Source: Agarophyton chilense
Lineage: Eukaryota > Rhodophyta > Florideophyceae > Gracilariales > Gracilariaceae
Assembly: GCA_030374765.1 (NCBI GenBank)
Contig: JARGXX010000077.1
Span: 310,001 to 374,000 of the forward strand
Direction of reading: 5' to 3'
Length of the DNA stretch: 64,000 bases
The position numbers were made by a program, and so were the translations under genes. Under the pieces are notes generated by a model. That model had not been told where the DNA came from, searched no databases, and worked only from the letters and a program-made list of their open reading frames with translations. This document shows, in pieces, positions 1 through 9,500 of this stretch. The number at the start of each line of letters is the position of its first letter. Within the stretch, counting starts at the first letter, position 1.

Positions 1-1247
1 GTATTGATCTCACCCAGTGAGCCGTCCCACATTGTGGTAAACTCGCGTAGCATTCCGCGTAAGCGGTCCCGGTGTGAGACCGGTACATGCCTCAGGTCCA
101 GGTCCTCGAGGGCCTTGATCGGGTCTATCTTATCGTAGCTCGTAGGCGGTGCCCTGGTGTCAGGTCTGGGAACCGACGAGGTCGGAAATGCATCCGTCTT
201 GACGGGTTTATCGAGCGCCAACTGCTGTGCCTCCCCGCAGGTTTCTGCACCGGATACCGGGAGACCATCCTCGGTAGAGGGAGTTATCCCGAGTACTTCG
301 GCAGCCGTCACCTTTGTAGGGAGCATCGCGAGCGGGTGCGGCGTCACAGACCCAATGACTTGGTTCTTTGCCAGCGTCTGGGGAGCCTTCCCCAGGTTGG
401 CAACCAACACCCTGAGAGGGGAATTCGGCGTGACTTGCACGATTCCGTTCGCAACGGTTAACTGAAATTTCTCGTACAACGAGGGCAAGGGCTGAACAAC
501 CCGAAGACCGTGTTGACGGGAATTGACTGAAACCATAACCTGGGTCTCCGGGGGTATGGTTACTGACGAGGCAACGCGTAGCTTCGTAGAATCCCGGTTC
601 GCCGGTGTGGGTTTCTGCGCAGCAGGTAGAGGAACGTGTTTCCTCGATGCCCGCTTCAGCGGTTGACGAACAATGGGGACGGTCGATCCGTCTTCAAGTT
701 CCACCTGCTTAAGGCGTGGGCGGATGGCGTCGACAAACCTGTCGCAGTAGTCACATCCCAGTATAACTGGCGCGGCCAGCGAGCGGCACACAATAAAAGT
801 TAGTTTAACCACCATCCGCCCTAGCCTGACGACCAGGTCGATCACACCAGCCGTTTTCAACGGGTTGTTATTGGCGTCCGACACGTCGGGTACCGTTTCA
901 GAACGGATGAGTGACCGCAATGGCGGGGGTAAAACCGATTCCACAATAAAGTTCGGCCCAGCACCTGTATCCAGGACAGTGAGATGTCTCACCATAAACT
1001 GCGTGTGCAGACCAAGGTCAGCGTAAACCTTGTAGTTACGCTTGGCCATTACCAAGACTCTATCCGGGATCCGGTTATTTCTAATCCGTATCCACGGTCG
1101 ACGCAACACACCGAGGTGTTTAGAGTCCGCGTCTGCGGTGTCCTTCCTTGTCAGGATTTTCACCGGGGAGCGAGGCATCGGCGCCTCGGGCGTCGTCAGC
1201 CTCAACTCTGAGGACGCCTCTCCCGAAGGGGAGACTCCCTCTATTCT
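1..1247 (-). CDS. pol: Pol of element A, N-terminal part (aspartic protease region), partial
   Basis: About 415 codons are open and end at the window edge. The frame is -1 to gag and overlaps the gag stop. It contains the aspartic protease motif LDTGAGPNFI followed by the conserved stretch VILGCDYCDRFVDAIRP, and reaches the segment TTMWDGSLGEIN, which in element B precedes the reverse transcriptase. The protease would cut the Gag-Pol polyprotein. There is no ATG near the start, so expression should need a ribosomal frameshift from gag. The matching part of element B also has 415 codons and ends in a nonsense codon; whether A has that stop cannot be seen. Identity is firm by colinearity with B and C. 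Confidence 0.85.
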
Positions 1248-3364
1248 TTTCCCTGTACAGGGTCCTGGTCGGGCGAAGGCCCGACTTCCTCGGCAACGAG
1301 TGCATGATTCCGTTGCACGGTAGCTACCGCAGGAGCGGGTTGAGGTCCACCAGCGTGGTTTGGCGCAGGTGCGGCGCGTGCCGGCTGAGCCGGTTTGTAC
1401 CGAGAATTCGGAGTGTGAGCCAATGCGTTGGGGAAGTCCGCCTTCGCGCGGAGATATGACGTGAGTGGCACGGAGCCCTTCTCCTGAGGGGAGAGGGCTT
1501 CGTAATTATCCACCACTCGCGCCATATCGCGTAGCGATAAAAGGCATTGCGGGGAGGTGTGCCCGCGCTCGTAGCACAAGTGGCACACCAACGTCACTCC
1601 CGCGTTTCGCGGTACGGCATTCCGAGCATCGGTGTATCTTCTGGGGTCCCGGTTTCTAACCCATCCAGGGCGCTGACTTCGTGTCATTCCGTTCGAGTAC
1701 GGCATACGGGGGGCCGGAGTGCGGCGGTCATTAAGATAGAAGACCTGCCCGTTCTCCGTGTCCCTTGCGGTTGAGTCAACCGAGCCATCCGTCGTAGACG
1801 GTAATTCCGTTGTCGGAATAGATAAACCATCGTGATGGATGACATTCATATTGTCATAACCCTGTTTGGGGATGCCATCCGTCGCAAATGACGGTGAAGA
1901 AGAGTCTGACTCAAGCAGCAATGCTTTAGCGGCCTTCGACCGGGTTCCCGGATTGCGTGCACGTAGTGCATCTCCCTCTGCGCGGGCAAACTGTACGAGT
2001 TCAAGGTAGGTCACCTTCGGCTCTTGTTCGCTGTAACGGGCGACAAGAGTCTTGATGGCTGGATCCAAGCCATCAATGAACATCGTACAGCGTTCCCCAG
2101 CGCGGTATACATTACCACAACGGTGGAAAGCCTTATTCAGGCGTACCGAGTAATCGGTCTCGAGCTCGCCGGAGCGTTGTCGAGTGTCTCGCAAAGCGAG
2201 TATTGCCGCTTGTATCGCGTAGTTGGTTGCGTAGGAACGGAGAAGGTACTGCACGGCCTCGGGCCAGCAGGTCACACCTCCTTCGGAGGCTCGCGACGAG
2301 CCCCGAACCGACAAAAACTGATCTTCAGCGACACCCCGTAGAAAGTAGGGTAGCGCCACGTAGGCTTGTCCTTCGTTCATTCCGAGTATATCGGCTTCCG
2401 CTACAAAGCGGTGTAGGAAATCCAAGACCAGAATTGGATCATCCCCAGTAAACGACTGGTTACGAAGTGAAAGCTGCATCCGCTTGATGCAGTCTTCCAC
2501 TTTACCCGTGTCACGCGGTGTCCGACCTAAAGAGGAATCTTCTAGCCGGTAATACCGGTAGGAAAGGAGTGTCCTGTACAGAGGGTTGGTGGGCTTCAAG
2601 GGTTTGAGGCCCGAATGTCGCCGACCCTTGGGGCGCGACCGGATGGCCCCGTAGGTGGCAGAGGACCGCTTTGAGCGGGAAGAGCGCCCATAACGATTCT
2701 GTGGGTCATCGCTCACCGACGAATCGGAACTCTCCGAGTCACTCGGTTTACCGTCCGACTCAGATGATGAGTCGGACGGGTGTCCGTGCTTACGGTTAGA
2801 ATCCCGGTTCTTCCGGCTCTTCCGGTTCCGCGACTGGGTCTCTCGATGAGAGACAACCGGTCTAGCCGCGTCCGCGGGCGAGGTTAACGTCCTCTCGACC
2901 GACTCAAGTCGGCTTCGGAGACGCTCGAAGCGATTCTCCATACCTTCTGCGAAGGAAGACGGAGCGCCAAAACACTCGAGTAGTGTATTGACGTCCGACC
3001 GCAATACGCTGATATCCTCGGCTAACTCACTTGGAGGGGGGATAGCGAGGCTTCCTCGTAAAGGCGTGAACTCCCTCGAGAGGGTATTGTGAGCAGCCCG
3101 TAGGGAGCGGAGCTGCTCTTCCAAGCGTACAACCCGCGCTTGGTCGACCAACCGCGGAGGCGGAGAAACCACCGTTGCGACGGTCGTTAACCCGGAATCG
3201 GGCTGCGGGTCTTCAGTGCCGGTGACCGGTATCTCCCGGGAATCCGGTGTTGGAGCCAGGGCCTGTGGAACATCAGTGCCCCTGGCGTCCCCGCTTTGGC
3301 GGGAACGGCTGCGTGTTGCAGGACGCTCCATGCTAGGCGGTTTCCTTGGCATTGGCCACACCAT
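1241..3364 (-). CDS. gag: Gag of element A
   Basis: A 707-codon ORF for the structural protein that packages the retrotransposon RNA. ATG codons lie at 3364 and, four codons later, at 3352. The N-terminal 150 residues are basic and proline-rich and include a predicted helical stretch. A Ser/Asp-rich, SR-like segment follows, then the capsid-like core containing TCWPEAVQYLLRSYAT, which is nearly identical in B and C. A CX2CX4HX4C zinc knuckle (CHLCYERGHTSPQC) near the C terminus should bind RNA. The last codons read GGA AAA GAA TAG, preceded by G, which gives a GGGAAAA heptamer just before the stop. The ORF is intact. Family assignment rests on the zinc knuckle, the position upstream of protease and the parallel genes in B and C. 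Confidence 0.87.
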   Translation of the reverse strand: MVWPMPRKPPSMERPATRSRSRQSGDARGTDVPQALAPTPDSREIPVTGTEDPQPDSGLTTVATVVSPPPRLVDQARVVRLEEQLRSLRAAHNTLSREFTPLRGSLAIPPPSELAEDISVLRSDVNTLLECFGAPSSFAEGMENRFERLRSRLESVERTLTSPADAARPVVSHRETQSRNRKSRKNRDSNRKHGHPSDSSSESDGKPSDSESSDSSVSDDPQNRYGRSSRSKRSSATYGAIRSRPKGRRHSGLKPLKPTNPLYRTLLSYRYYRLEDSSLGRTPRDTGKVEDCIKRMQLSLRNQSFTGDDPILVLDFLHRFVAEADILGMNEGQAYVALPYFLRGVAEDQFLSVRGSSRASEGGVTCWPEAVQYLLRSYATNYAIQAAILALRDTRQRSGELETDYSVRLNKAFHRCGNVYRAGERCTMFIDGLDPAIKTLVARYSEQEPKVTYLELVQFARAEGDALRARNPGTRSKAAKALLLESDSSSPSFATDGIPKQGYDNMNVIHHDGLSIPTTELPSTTDGSVDSTARDTENGQVFYLNDRRTPAPRMPYSNGMTRSQRPGWVRNRDPRRYTDARNAVPRNAGVTLVCHLCYERGHTSPQCLLSLRDMARVVDNYEALSPQEKGSVPLTSYLRAKADFPNALAHTPNSRYKPAQPARAAPAPNHAGGPQPAPAVATVQRNHALVAEEVGPSPDQDPVQGKE
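1247..1253 (-). promoter_or_regulatory. Candidate -1 frameshift heptamer GGGAAAA at the gag/pol junction
   Basis: On the minus strand the gag frame reads CAG GGA AAA GAA TAG. The heptamer G GGA AAA fits the X XXY YYZ slippery rule, and the pol frame is -1 to gag exactly here. The gag stop follows one codon later. No downstream pseudoknot was tested. Confidence 0.5.
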
Positions 3365-3454
3365 CTCGACGGAAGAATATAAAGCAAACCAGTGAGACCG
3401 GAGAAATCCCGTTAAACGGAAAACAACCTCAGAGAGGACACAAGCGGTCTTGAC

Positions 3455-3472
3455 TTCTAAGTCGGGAGACCA
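3455..3472 (-). other. Primer binding site of element A
   Basis: On the minus strand the sequence TGGTCTCCCGACTTAGAA lies three bases inside the 5' LTR. It begins with TGG, the complement of a tRNA CCA end. The same 18 bases occur at the same place in element C and, with one mismatch, in D. It is not the usual initiator-Met site; the tRNA was not identified. Confidence 0.75.
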
Positions 3473-3475
3473 ATT

Positions 3476-4340
3476 TGTAGAACAATGCCCCCAAGGGGAA
3501 AAACCTACGAAGACGTCCGGATCTTCCTATCACGAGGTAACCGGCGCGGTAGAGCCCTCCCAGGGATCGGCGCGCAATGCCGGGTGTAAGCCGGAGCCGA
3601 ACCGTCGCGACGGGCGCAGGGAGGCTGAAAGAAGCCGAGGATATCCGCCGAAGCGGTGCTTGCGTATCCTCTGAGGAGGCAAAACCCACGAGAGTGGCGA
3701 GCACGACAGGTGTCAGTGCGAGCCGCAAGAGCGGGAATTGCCCAATGAAGGGGAGGAAAGGGGAAGGAAAATGGGAACGGAGGCAAGAGGGCGAGGTTGA
3801 CCACGAGTCGCAAGAGGGGACTCGGGAATAGCCGGCACTGCCGGGTGTAGAAAACCGTATACACGGGCGGAACCACGAAAGTGGGAATAGATACCCAACA
3901 CACGAAGGCTGCTTGAACGTCCAAGGGGGTTGGGAAGCCGTGCACCACGGGAAATCCCTCCGTAAGGAGTTGTATATCCGCGCAGGCGGTTCGACCCAGA
4001 GCCAAGATCTGGAAGACCAAGATCAGCCTTGTTGGGCAGACTTTACTGGACCGGCGGCCGCGAGGCCGGCGGCCTAAGTACTGTAGTCACCGTAGAATAC
4101 AATAAATAAAGTCTATCCTAAATAGCGAAATGTCGGTCTAACAAAAGGGGCCAATCTGGCGGCCACGTGTCGCGCGGGCGCTGCGGCCATGTGTATGGCA
4201 CCCGGTCCCGCCAGTGCATCACTGGCGTTCCGGCCATTGCCGTGAAAACGGATTACTCCTACTCATAACGAGGTTGCACGCCGGAGGCTCCGGAAAAAAC
4301 TTAAGTCCCCAAAAACCTCCCTGGAGGACGTTGCTCTTCA
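3476..4340 (-). repeat. 5' LTR of element A (865 bp)
   Basis: On the minus strand it runs from TGAAGAGCAACG to CATTGTTCTACA, so it has TG..CA ends and imperfect inverted termini related to those of B and C. Its first 60 bases resemble the start of the B LTR, including a run of T after GGACTT. The PBS follows its inner end. A 171-codon minus-strand frame inside it (3505-4020) is not regarded as a gene. The outer end touches the 30-bp leader left in front of element B gag. Confidence 0.75.
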
Positions 4341-4370
4341 GTCCTATTCTTAGTGGTCAACGCTACAACC

Positions 4371-6500
4371 ATGTCACGACTACCGTCGGAAGCGGAACCC
4401 GCGATCACGCGGAGCCGTTCCGTCAATGACGTGGTGCCTGCGGACCCTGGAAGGGTTCCCCCGCCGTTACCTCAAGCCGCTCCGAAAGGCAAGAGTAAGG
4501 GGTCGAACTCCTCCAAGAACAACAAGCTACCGCCTAAGGCGTCGAAGAATGGACCCAATTCTGGTGCTGTACCGGCCCCTGCCGTGGATGACCCGGCTCC
4601 TGCCGACGAAAAGGCTCAGAAAAACGAGTTCCACATCGACACCAACTCAAGTGTGAGGCAGCAGATCCGCGTAATGCGGGAAGCGCACAATGCCTTCGTG
4701 GAAGAGTTCGAAGCCCTGCGTTCCAGGTGTGATGGCTCTTCTATGAAGGAAGTGGTTGACGACCCCCGCTTGTTGCGGGCGGACGTTAACACCCTGTTGG
4801 AATGTTTTGGTGGTCCCGCCGCTTACGTGGAAGGTGTCGAGACCCGATTCAATCGCGTTAGCGCCCGTCTCCAGACGTTAGAGCAAACCATCTTGATGGC
4901 AGACGTCCCGGAGAAGCCGGTTGCTGTGTCGCACCAAGCGAAACACGAGAGGAAAAGGGACGATACCCGCCGTCGGCGTGGAAAGCGTGACAGCGATGAT
5001 TCGGACTCGTCGAACTCCTCACGGTCGTCGCGTGGCTCTCACCATTCAAATGGGTCGGACTCGTCAGATTCGTCTTCTGACGATGGCCATCGCAGGCGTT
5101 CATCCCGTTCTAAATGGTCGTCTGCCACCCAAGGTGTGATCTGCGCCCGCGAGAAGGGAAGGAAACACTCCGGGTTGAAGGAGCTGAAATGCACCAACCC
5201 CCTGTACAAGAAGTTGATTTCTTACCGATACTATCGGCTAGAGAACTCTTCTTTGGATCGCACGCCCCGTGGCACGGGTAGAGTGAAGGATTGCATAAAG
5301 CGTATGCAACTGTCCCTCAGGGACCAGAGCTTTTCTGGAGAAGACCCCATTTTGGTGTTGGATTTCCTTGCGAGGTTCTTCGCCGAAGCGGATATTCTCG
5401 GTATGACCGAAGGAAAGGCGTTTATTGCACTCCCGTACTTTATGAAAGGCCTCGCCGAGGATCAATACAACTCTGTAAGAGGTTCGTCTAGAGCCTCCAA
5501 AGGAGGGGTAACCTGCTGGCCAGAAGCAGTACAATACCTCTTGAGATCCTACGCCACTAATCACGCGATTCAGTCGGCCATTCCCGCTCTTTGCGATAGG
5601 CGCCAGAAGTCTGGAGAAACGGAAACCGAATTCTCGGTGCGCCTGAACAAGGCTTTCCACCGTAGTGGGAACGTACACTCCGCCGGAGAGCGCTGCACCA
5701 TGTTCATCGATGGACTGGACCCCGCTATCCGAACACTCGTGGCCCATTACCGGGAAGACCGAAGGAAGACCACGTATCTGGAGTTGGTCCAACACGCGCA
5801 AGCGGAAGGTGACGCTTTAAGAGCTCGTGCCCCCGGACACAGGTCGCGGACCGCCAAGGCGTTGGTGATGGAAACGAAGTCGCCATCCCTATCGCTGGTT
5901 GCGATTGAGCGCCCCCAACAGGAGTACGACAACGTACACTTCGCCCGAAGCGATATCCATTCGGTCCCGACAACCGAACTACCGTCTACGACGGACGACT
6001 CATATGACACGGCCCAGGATGGACCCCTGCTGTACACAGACTCTCCCCGTGTTCACGGACCTCGCATCCCGTATTCAAACGGTGCGCTCCGACAGAGTCT
6101 CCCTGGATGGAAGGATACCCGCCAAGCGGTGAAGTTCACGGATGCTCGCTCCGGTTTGCAGCCCTCACGCCCGGGACTCATATGCCACATATGCTACGAA
6201 CACGGTCACATTTCACCGGACTGTATCCTCACCATGAGGGAAGTAGCCCGAGTAATCGGTAATTATGAGGCGTTGACCCCAGTGGAAAAGCGGATTGTTC
6301 CGATGACGTCGTATCTTCAAGCGAAGATCGATTTTCCACGGAGTATTCCGGAGGCGAAACCGCGCAATGCGTTGCTTTACCCTGCCGAGCAGGCTCCCGA
6401 CCACCGCCCCGTTCCTTCAAACCCCGCCGCTGGCGCCCCATTGCTAGTGGTTCAGGATTCTGAGGCCCCGCCCCAGGCGGATGGGACTCGAGAAAACTGA
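4371..6500 (+). CDS. gag: Gag of element B
   Basis: A 709-codon intact Gag starting at ATG 4371; the frame is open 18 bases further up without another ATG. A proline- and lysine-rich N terminus is followed by a helical region, a Ser/Asp/Arg-rich low-complexity segment around residues 200-250, and a capsid-like core with TCWPEAVQYLLRSYAT, shared with A and C. A zinc knuckle CHICYEHGHISPDC (CX2CX4HX4C) begins near residue 605 and should contact RNA. The ORF ends CGA GAA AAC TGA, and pol continues in the -1 frame across this A-rich end. Only 30 bp of leader remain before the LTR of element A, so transcription from its own promoter is doubtful. Confidence 0.88.
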   Translation: MSRLPSEAEPAITRSRSVNDVVPADPGRVPPPLPQAAPKGKSKGSNSSKNNKLPPKASKNGPNSGAVPAPAVDDPAPADEKAQKNEFHIDTNSSVRQQIRVMREAHNAFVEEFEALRSRCDGSSMKEVVDDPRLLRADVNTLLECFGGPAAYVEGVETRFNRVSARLQTLEQTILMADVPEKPVAVSHQAKHERKRDDTRRRRGKRDSDDSDSSNSSRSSRGSHHSNGSDSSDSSSDDGHRRRSSRSKWSSATQGVICAREKGRKHSGLKELKCTNPLYKKLISYRYYRLENSSLDRTPRGTGRVKDCIKRMQLSLRDQSFSGEDPILVLDFLARFFAEADILGMTEGKAFIALPYFMKGLAEDQYNSVRGSSRASKGGVTCWPEAVQYLLRSYATNHAIQSAIPALCDRRQKSGETETEFSVRLNKAFHRSGNVHSAGERCTMFIDGLDPAIRTLVAHYREDRRKTTYLELVQHAQAEGDALRARAPGHRSRTAKALVMETKSPSLSLVAIERPQQEYDNVHFARSDIHSVPTTELPSTTDDSYDTAQDGPLLYTDSPRVHGPRIPYSNGALRQSLPGWKDTRQAVKFTDARSGLQPSRPGLICHICYEHGHISPDCILTMREVARVIGNYEALTPVEKRIVPMTSYLQAKIDFPRSIPEAKPRNALLYPAEQAPDHRPVPSNPAAGAPLLVVQDSEAPPQADGTREN

Positions 6501-9500
6501 TTTCGGGAGTCTCCCCTTCGGGAGAGGCGTCCCCAACAGTGAGGTTGACGACGCCCGAGGCGTCTCCGCCTCGCTCTCCGGTCACAATCCTCACGAAGAA
6601 ACAGGCCGTCTCAGACGTGGACTCTGAACACTTTGGTGTTCTACGTCGACCGTGGACACGTGTTCTTAACCGCCGGTTCCCGGATAGAGTCTTAGTAATG
6701 GCCAAGCGCAATTACAAGGTGTATGCCGACCTTGGCCTTTCTACCCAGTTTATGGTTCGAGTCCTTACTGTTTTGGACACAGGTGCTGGTCCGAATTTCA
6801 TCGTGGAGTCGCTGCTGCCCCCGCCCTTGCGGTCTCAGATCCGCCTTGGCGTGACGCCCGACGTAACGGACGCGAATAACAACCCGTTGTCAACGGTTGG
6901 AACCGTCGCTCTCGTCGTTCGCTTGGGCTCCTTCGTGGTGAAACTCGACTTTATTGTATGCCGGAAATTGGCTGCCCCCATCATCTTGGGATGTGACTTC
7001 TGTGACAGATTCGTTGACGCCATAAGGCCCCGCTTAAAGCATGTTGAGATGGAAGACGGCTCGTCGGTCCCGATTGTCCTTCGTCCGCTGCGGCGTGCCT
7101 CCAAGAAGCACGTACCGCTCCCTGCCGCGCAGGAACCTCCACCCGCTTCTCGGGAGTCTACCAAGCTCCGCGTGGCTGCGTCTGTCGAAATCCCTCCAGA
7201 GTCCCAAGTATGGGTGCGTGTCACTTCCCTTCAACACGGTTTACGAGTCATTCAGCCTCTCTCATCTCTGTACGATGGATATCAACTCACCGTGGCGAAT
7301 GGAGTCGCACAGATTGTCCCAGAAAAGCCGTTCACCGTGCTCGTTGCCAATCTGGGCTCCACCCCCCAGTCACTGGTGAAAAACCAAGTTATTGGATCGG
7401 TAATGCCTCACCCCACCGCGATGGTCCCCACTAGGCTGACCGCTGCCGAAGTCCTCGGTCGCGTTCACTCTAAGGAGGGGGAGGAAGCTGCCGTCCAAAC
7501 ACCGAGTGATTCGGAATCGCAACCTGCCGAAACAGAAAAGAAGCCCATTCCGACAAGTTACGACTGGGTAGACCCCGTGAAAGAACTCGAGGAACTCGAC
7601 CTCGGTCATGTACCGGAGTCACACCGTGAAAGTCTGCGTGAGATGTTACGGGAGTTTACCACAATGTGGGATGGCTCTCTTGGTGAGATAAATACAACGG
7701 AACACCGGATAGATTTATTGCCGAACACCCGACCGGTGGCTCAACACCCTTACAGGGCAGGCCCCAAGGCTCGAGAAGAGGAATAGTTCCAAGTGGACAA
7801 AATGCTCCGAGCTGGAGTGATCGAACCGGCTCAGTCGCCGTGGGCATCCCCAGTGGTACTGGCTCCGAAACCCGATGGGTCCTGGCGCTTTTGCATCGAC
7901 TACCGTCGCTTGAATGATGTTAACGTCAAGGACGTGTATCCGATCCCACGAATGGATGAGTACATCGACTCTCTCGGCACTGCTACCGTGTTCACGGCTT
8001 TGGACGCCAATTGGGGATATTGGCAGGTTCCCGTTAGGGAGGAGGACCAAGATAAGACTGCGTTTGTCTGTCACTCGGAACTCTACCGTTTCAAACGGAT
8101 GCCTTTTGGTTTAACCAATGCTCCCGCTACCTTTCAGCGTGCTATCGAAATTTTGTTGGCCCGCTTTAAGTGGCGTACTTGCCTCGTCTATTTAGACGAT
8201 ATCATTGTATTCTCAGACAATCTGGATGACCATCTCACCCATGTCAGGGACATAATGACCACGCTAGGTGATGCTGGAATAACCCTCAAACTGAGGAAAT
8301 GTGAGTTCTTTACCGATAATGTGAAGTATCTCACGCACATTATCCGTCCGGGACGTGTAATGATCGAGGAAGCTCGAGTGAGGTCCCTTCGCAAGGCGAA
8401 AGAACCCGCTACCCAGACGGAACTGCGCTCTTTTCTAGGATTGGTCAACGTCTACCGACGGTTTATCCCTAACTTCGCTGACATCGCGGCCCCCTTGAAC
8501 GCGCTTCTGCGGAAAGGTCAACCACCTAAACTGGACCCCTTTACGTCCGCCCAGACGGATGCTTTTAACTCCCTTAGGGAGGCTGTCACATCAGCACCGA
8601 TTCTATCGTTACCGAAACGCGGACTACCGTTTTCCGTGGACACGGACTCTAGCGACTACCATGTATGCTGTGCGCTCTTTCAAACTACTCCCGAAGGAGA
8701 ACGCATACCCATTGGGTACTGGTCACGCTCGCTCAATTTCCACGAGCGGAACTACTCCGTGTCGGAGAAGGAGTGCCTCGCAGTTTTGTGGGCCCTCTCT
8801 ACACTCCGCCCCTACCTCATGGGTGTGCACTTTACCGTTTACACGGATCACTCGTCCCTACGATGGCTCATGACCATCTCGGAGCCGTCAGGCCGCTTAA
8901 TGCGTTGGAGACTCCGCCTCGCGGAATATGACTTTGAAGTGATCTACAAGAAGGGCACTCAGAACGCGCAAGCGGACGCGCTCTCGCGTTTACCCACGAA
9001 TGGGGAAGCTCTAGCCGTCGATGACGAGGATATACCTTGCTTCGTCGTACACGATGGAACACCGGGGGACCCGGATTGGTTACAAGATAAATGGAACGAA
9101 AGCCCGGAATCAGATGATGATATTGACGCATTGCTCGTCTCGAACGGTTCAGAAAAACCCCCGCCGGGTAATTTTGTGCCGATACCCCCGGAGGAGATGG
9201 TCAGAGAACAGCAGGGCGACCCCTTCTGTACGAAGATTCGCGCCTGGCTTAATGGCGGTGCACAACTCCCTTTCGAGATGAACGATCTTGGATACCTCGT
9301 CAGGACGGTTCAGTCATCCCCGCAAGTCGTGGTGCCGCATACTCTACAATCTAGAGTTTTGCATCTATCGCACTATGCGAAACTTGGTGGACACGCCGGT
9401 GGACGGAAGCTCTACCTCACTTTGCGAAGGAATTTCTACTGGCCCGCCATGCCGGTGGATTGCTACGCAACGGTGCGGTTTTGTACCGAATGTGCTAAGA

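Larger units (their letters stand above)
1..4340 (-). mobile_element. Element A: Ty3/Gypsy chromovirus-type LTR retrotransposon, cut by the window edge
   Basis: Read on the minus strand it contains a 5' LTR (3476-4340), a primer binding site, gag and the first third of pol, which runs off the left edge. Gag and Pol are close relatives of those of elements B and C in this window. Both visible reading frames are free of stops, so nothing seen here disables the element; its reverse transcriptase, integrase, chromodomain and 3' LTR are outside the window. Its LTR ends only 30 bp from the gag ATG of element B on the opposite strand, which suggests that A jumped into the 5' untranslated region of B. 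Confidence 0.88.

Noticed and set aside
3505-4020. 171-codon minus-strand frame in the A LTR
   Set aside because: Lies entirely inside an LTR, no relative in the B LTR, composition typical of pyrimidine-rich U5.
5238-5801. 187-codon minus-strand frame opposite Gag of element B
   Set aside because: Shadow of the gag frame; gag is supported by homology to A and C.
7784-7786. TAG between protease and RT of B read as a programmed readthrough stop
   Set aside because: Element C has a sense codon there and no stop nearby, so a simple mutation is more likely.
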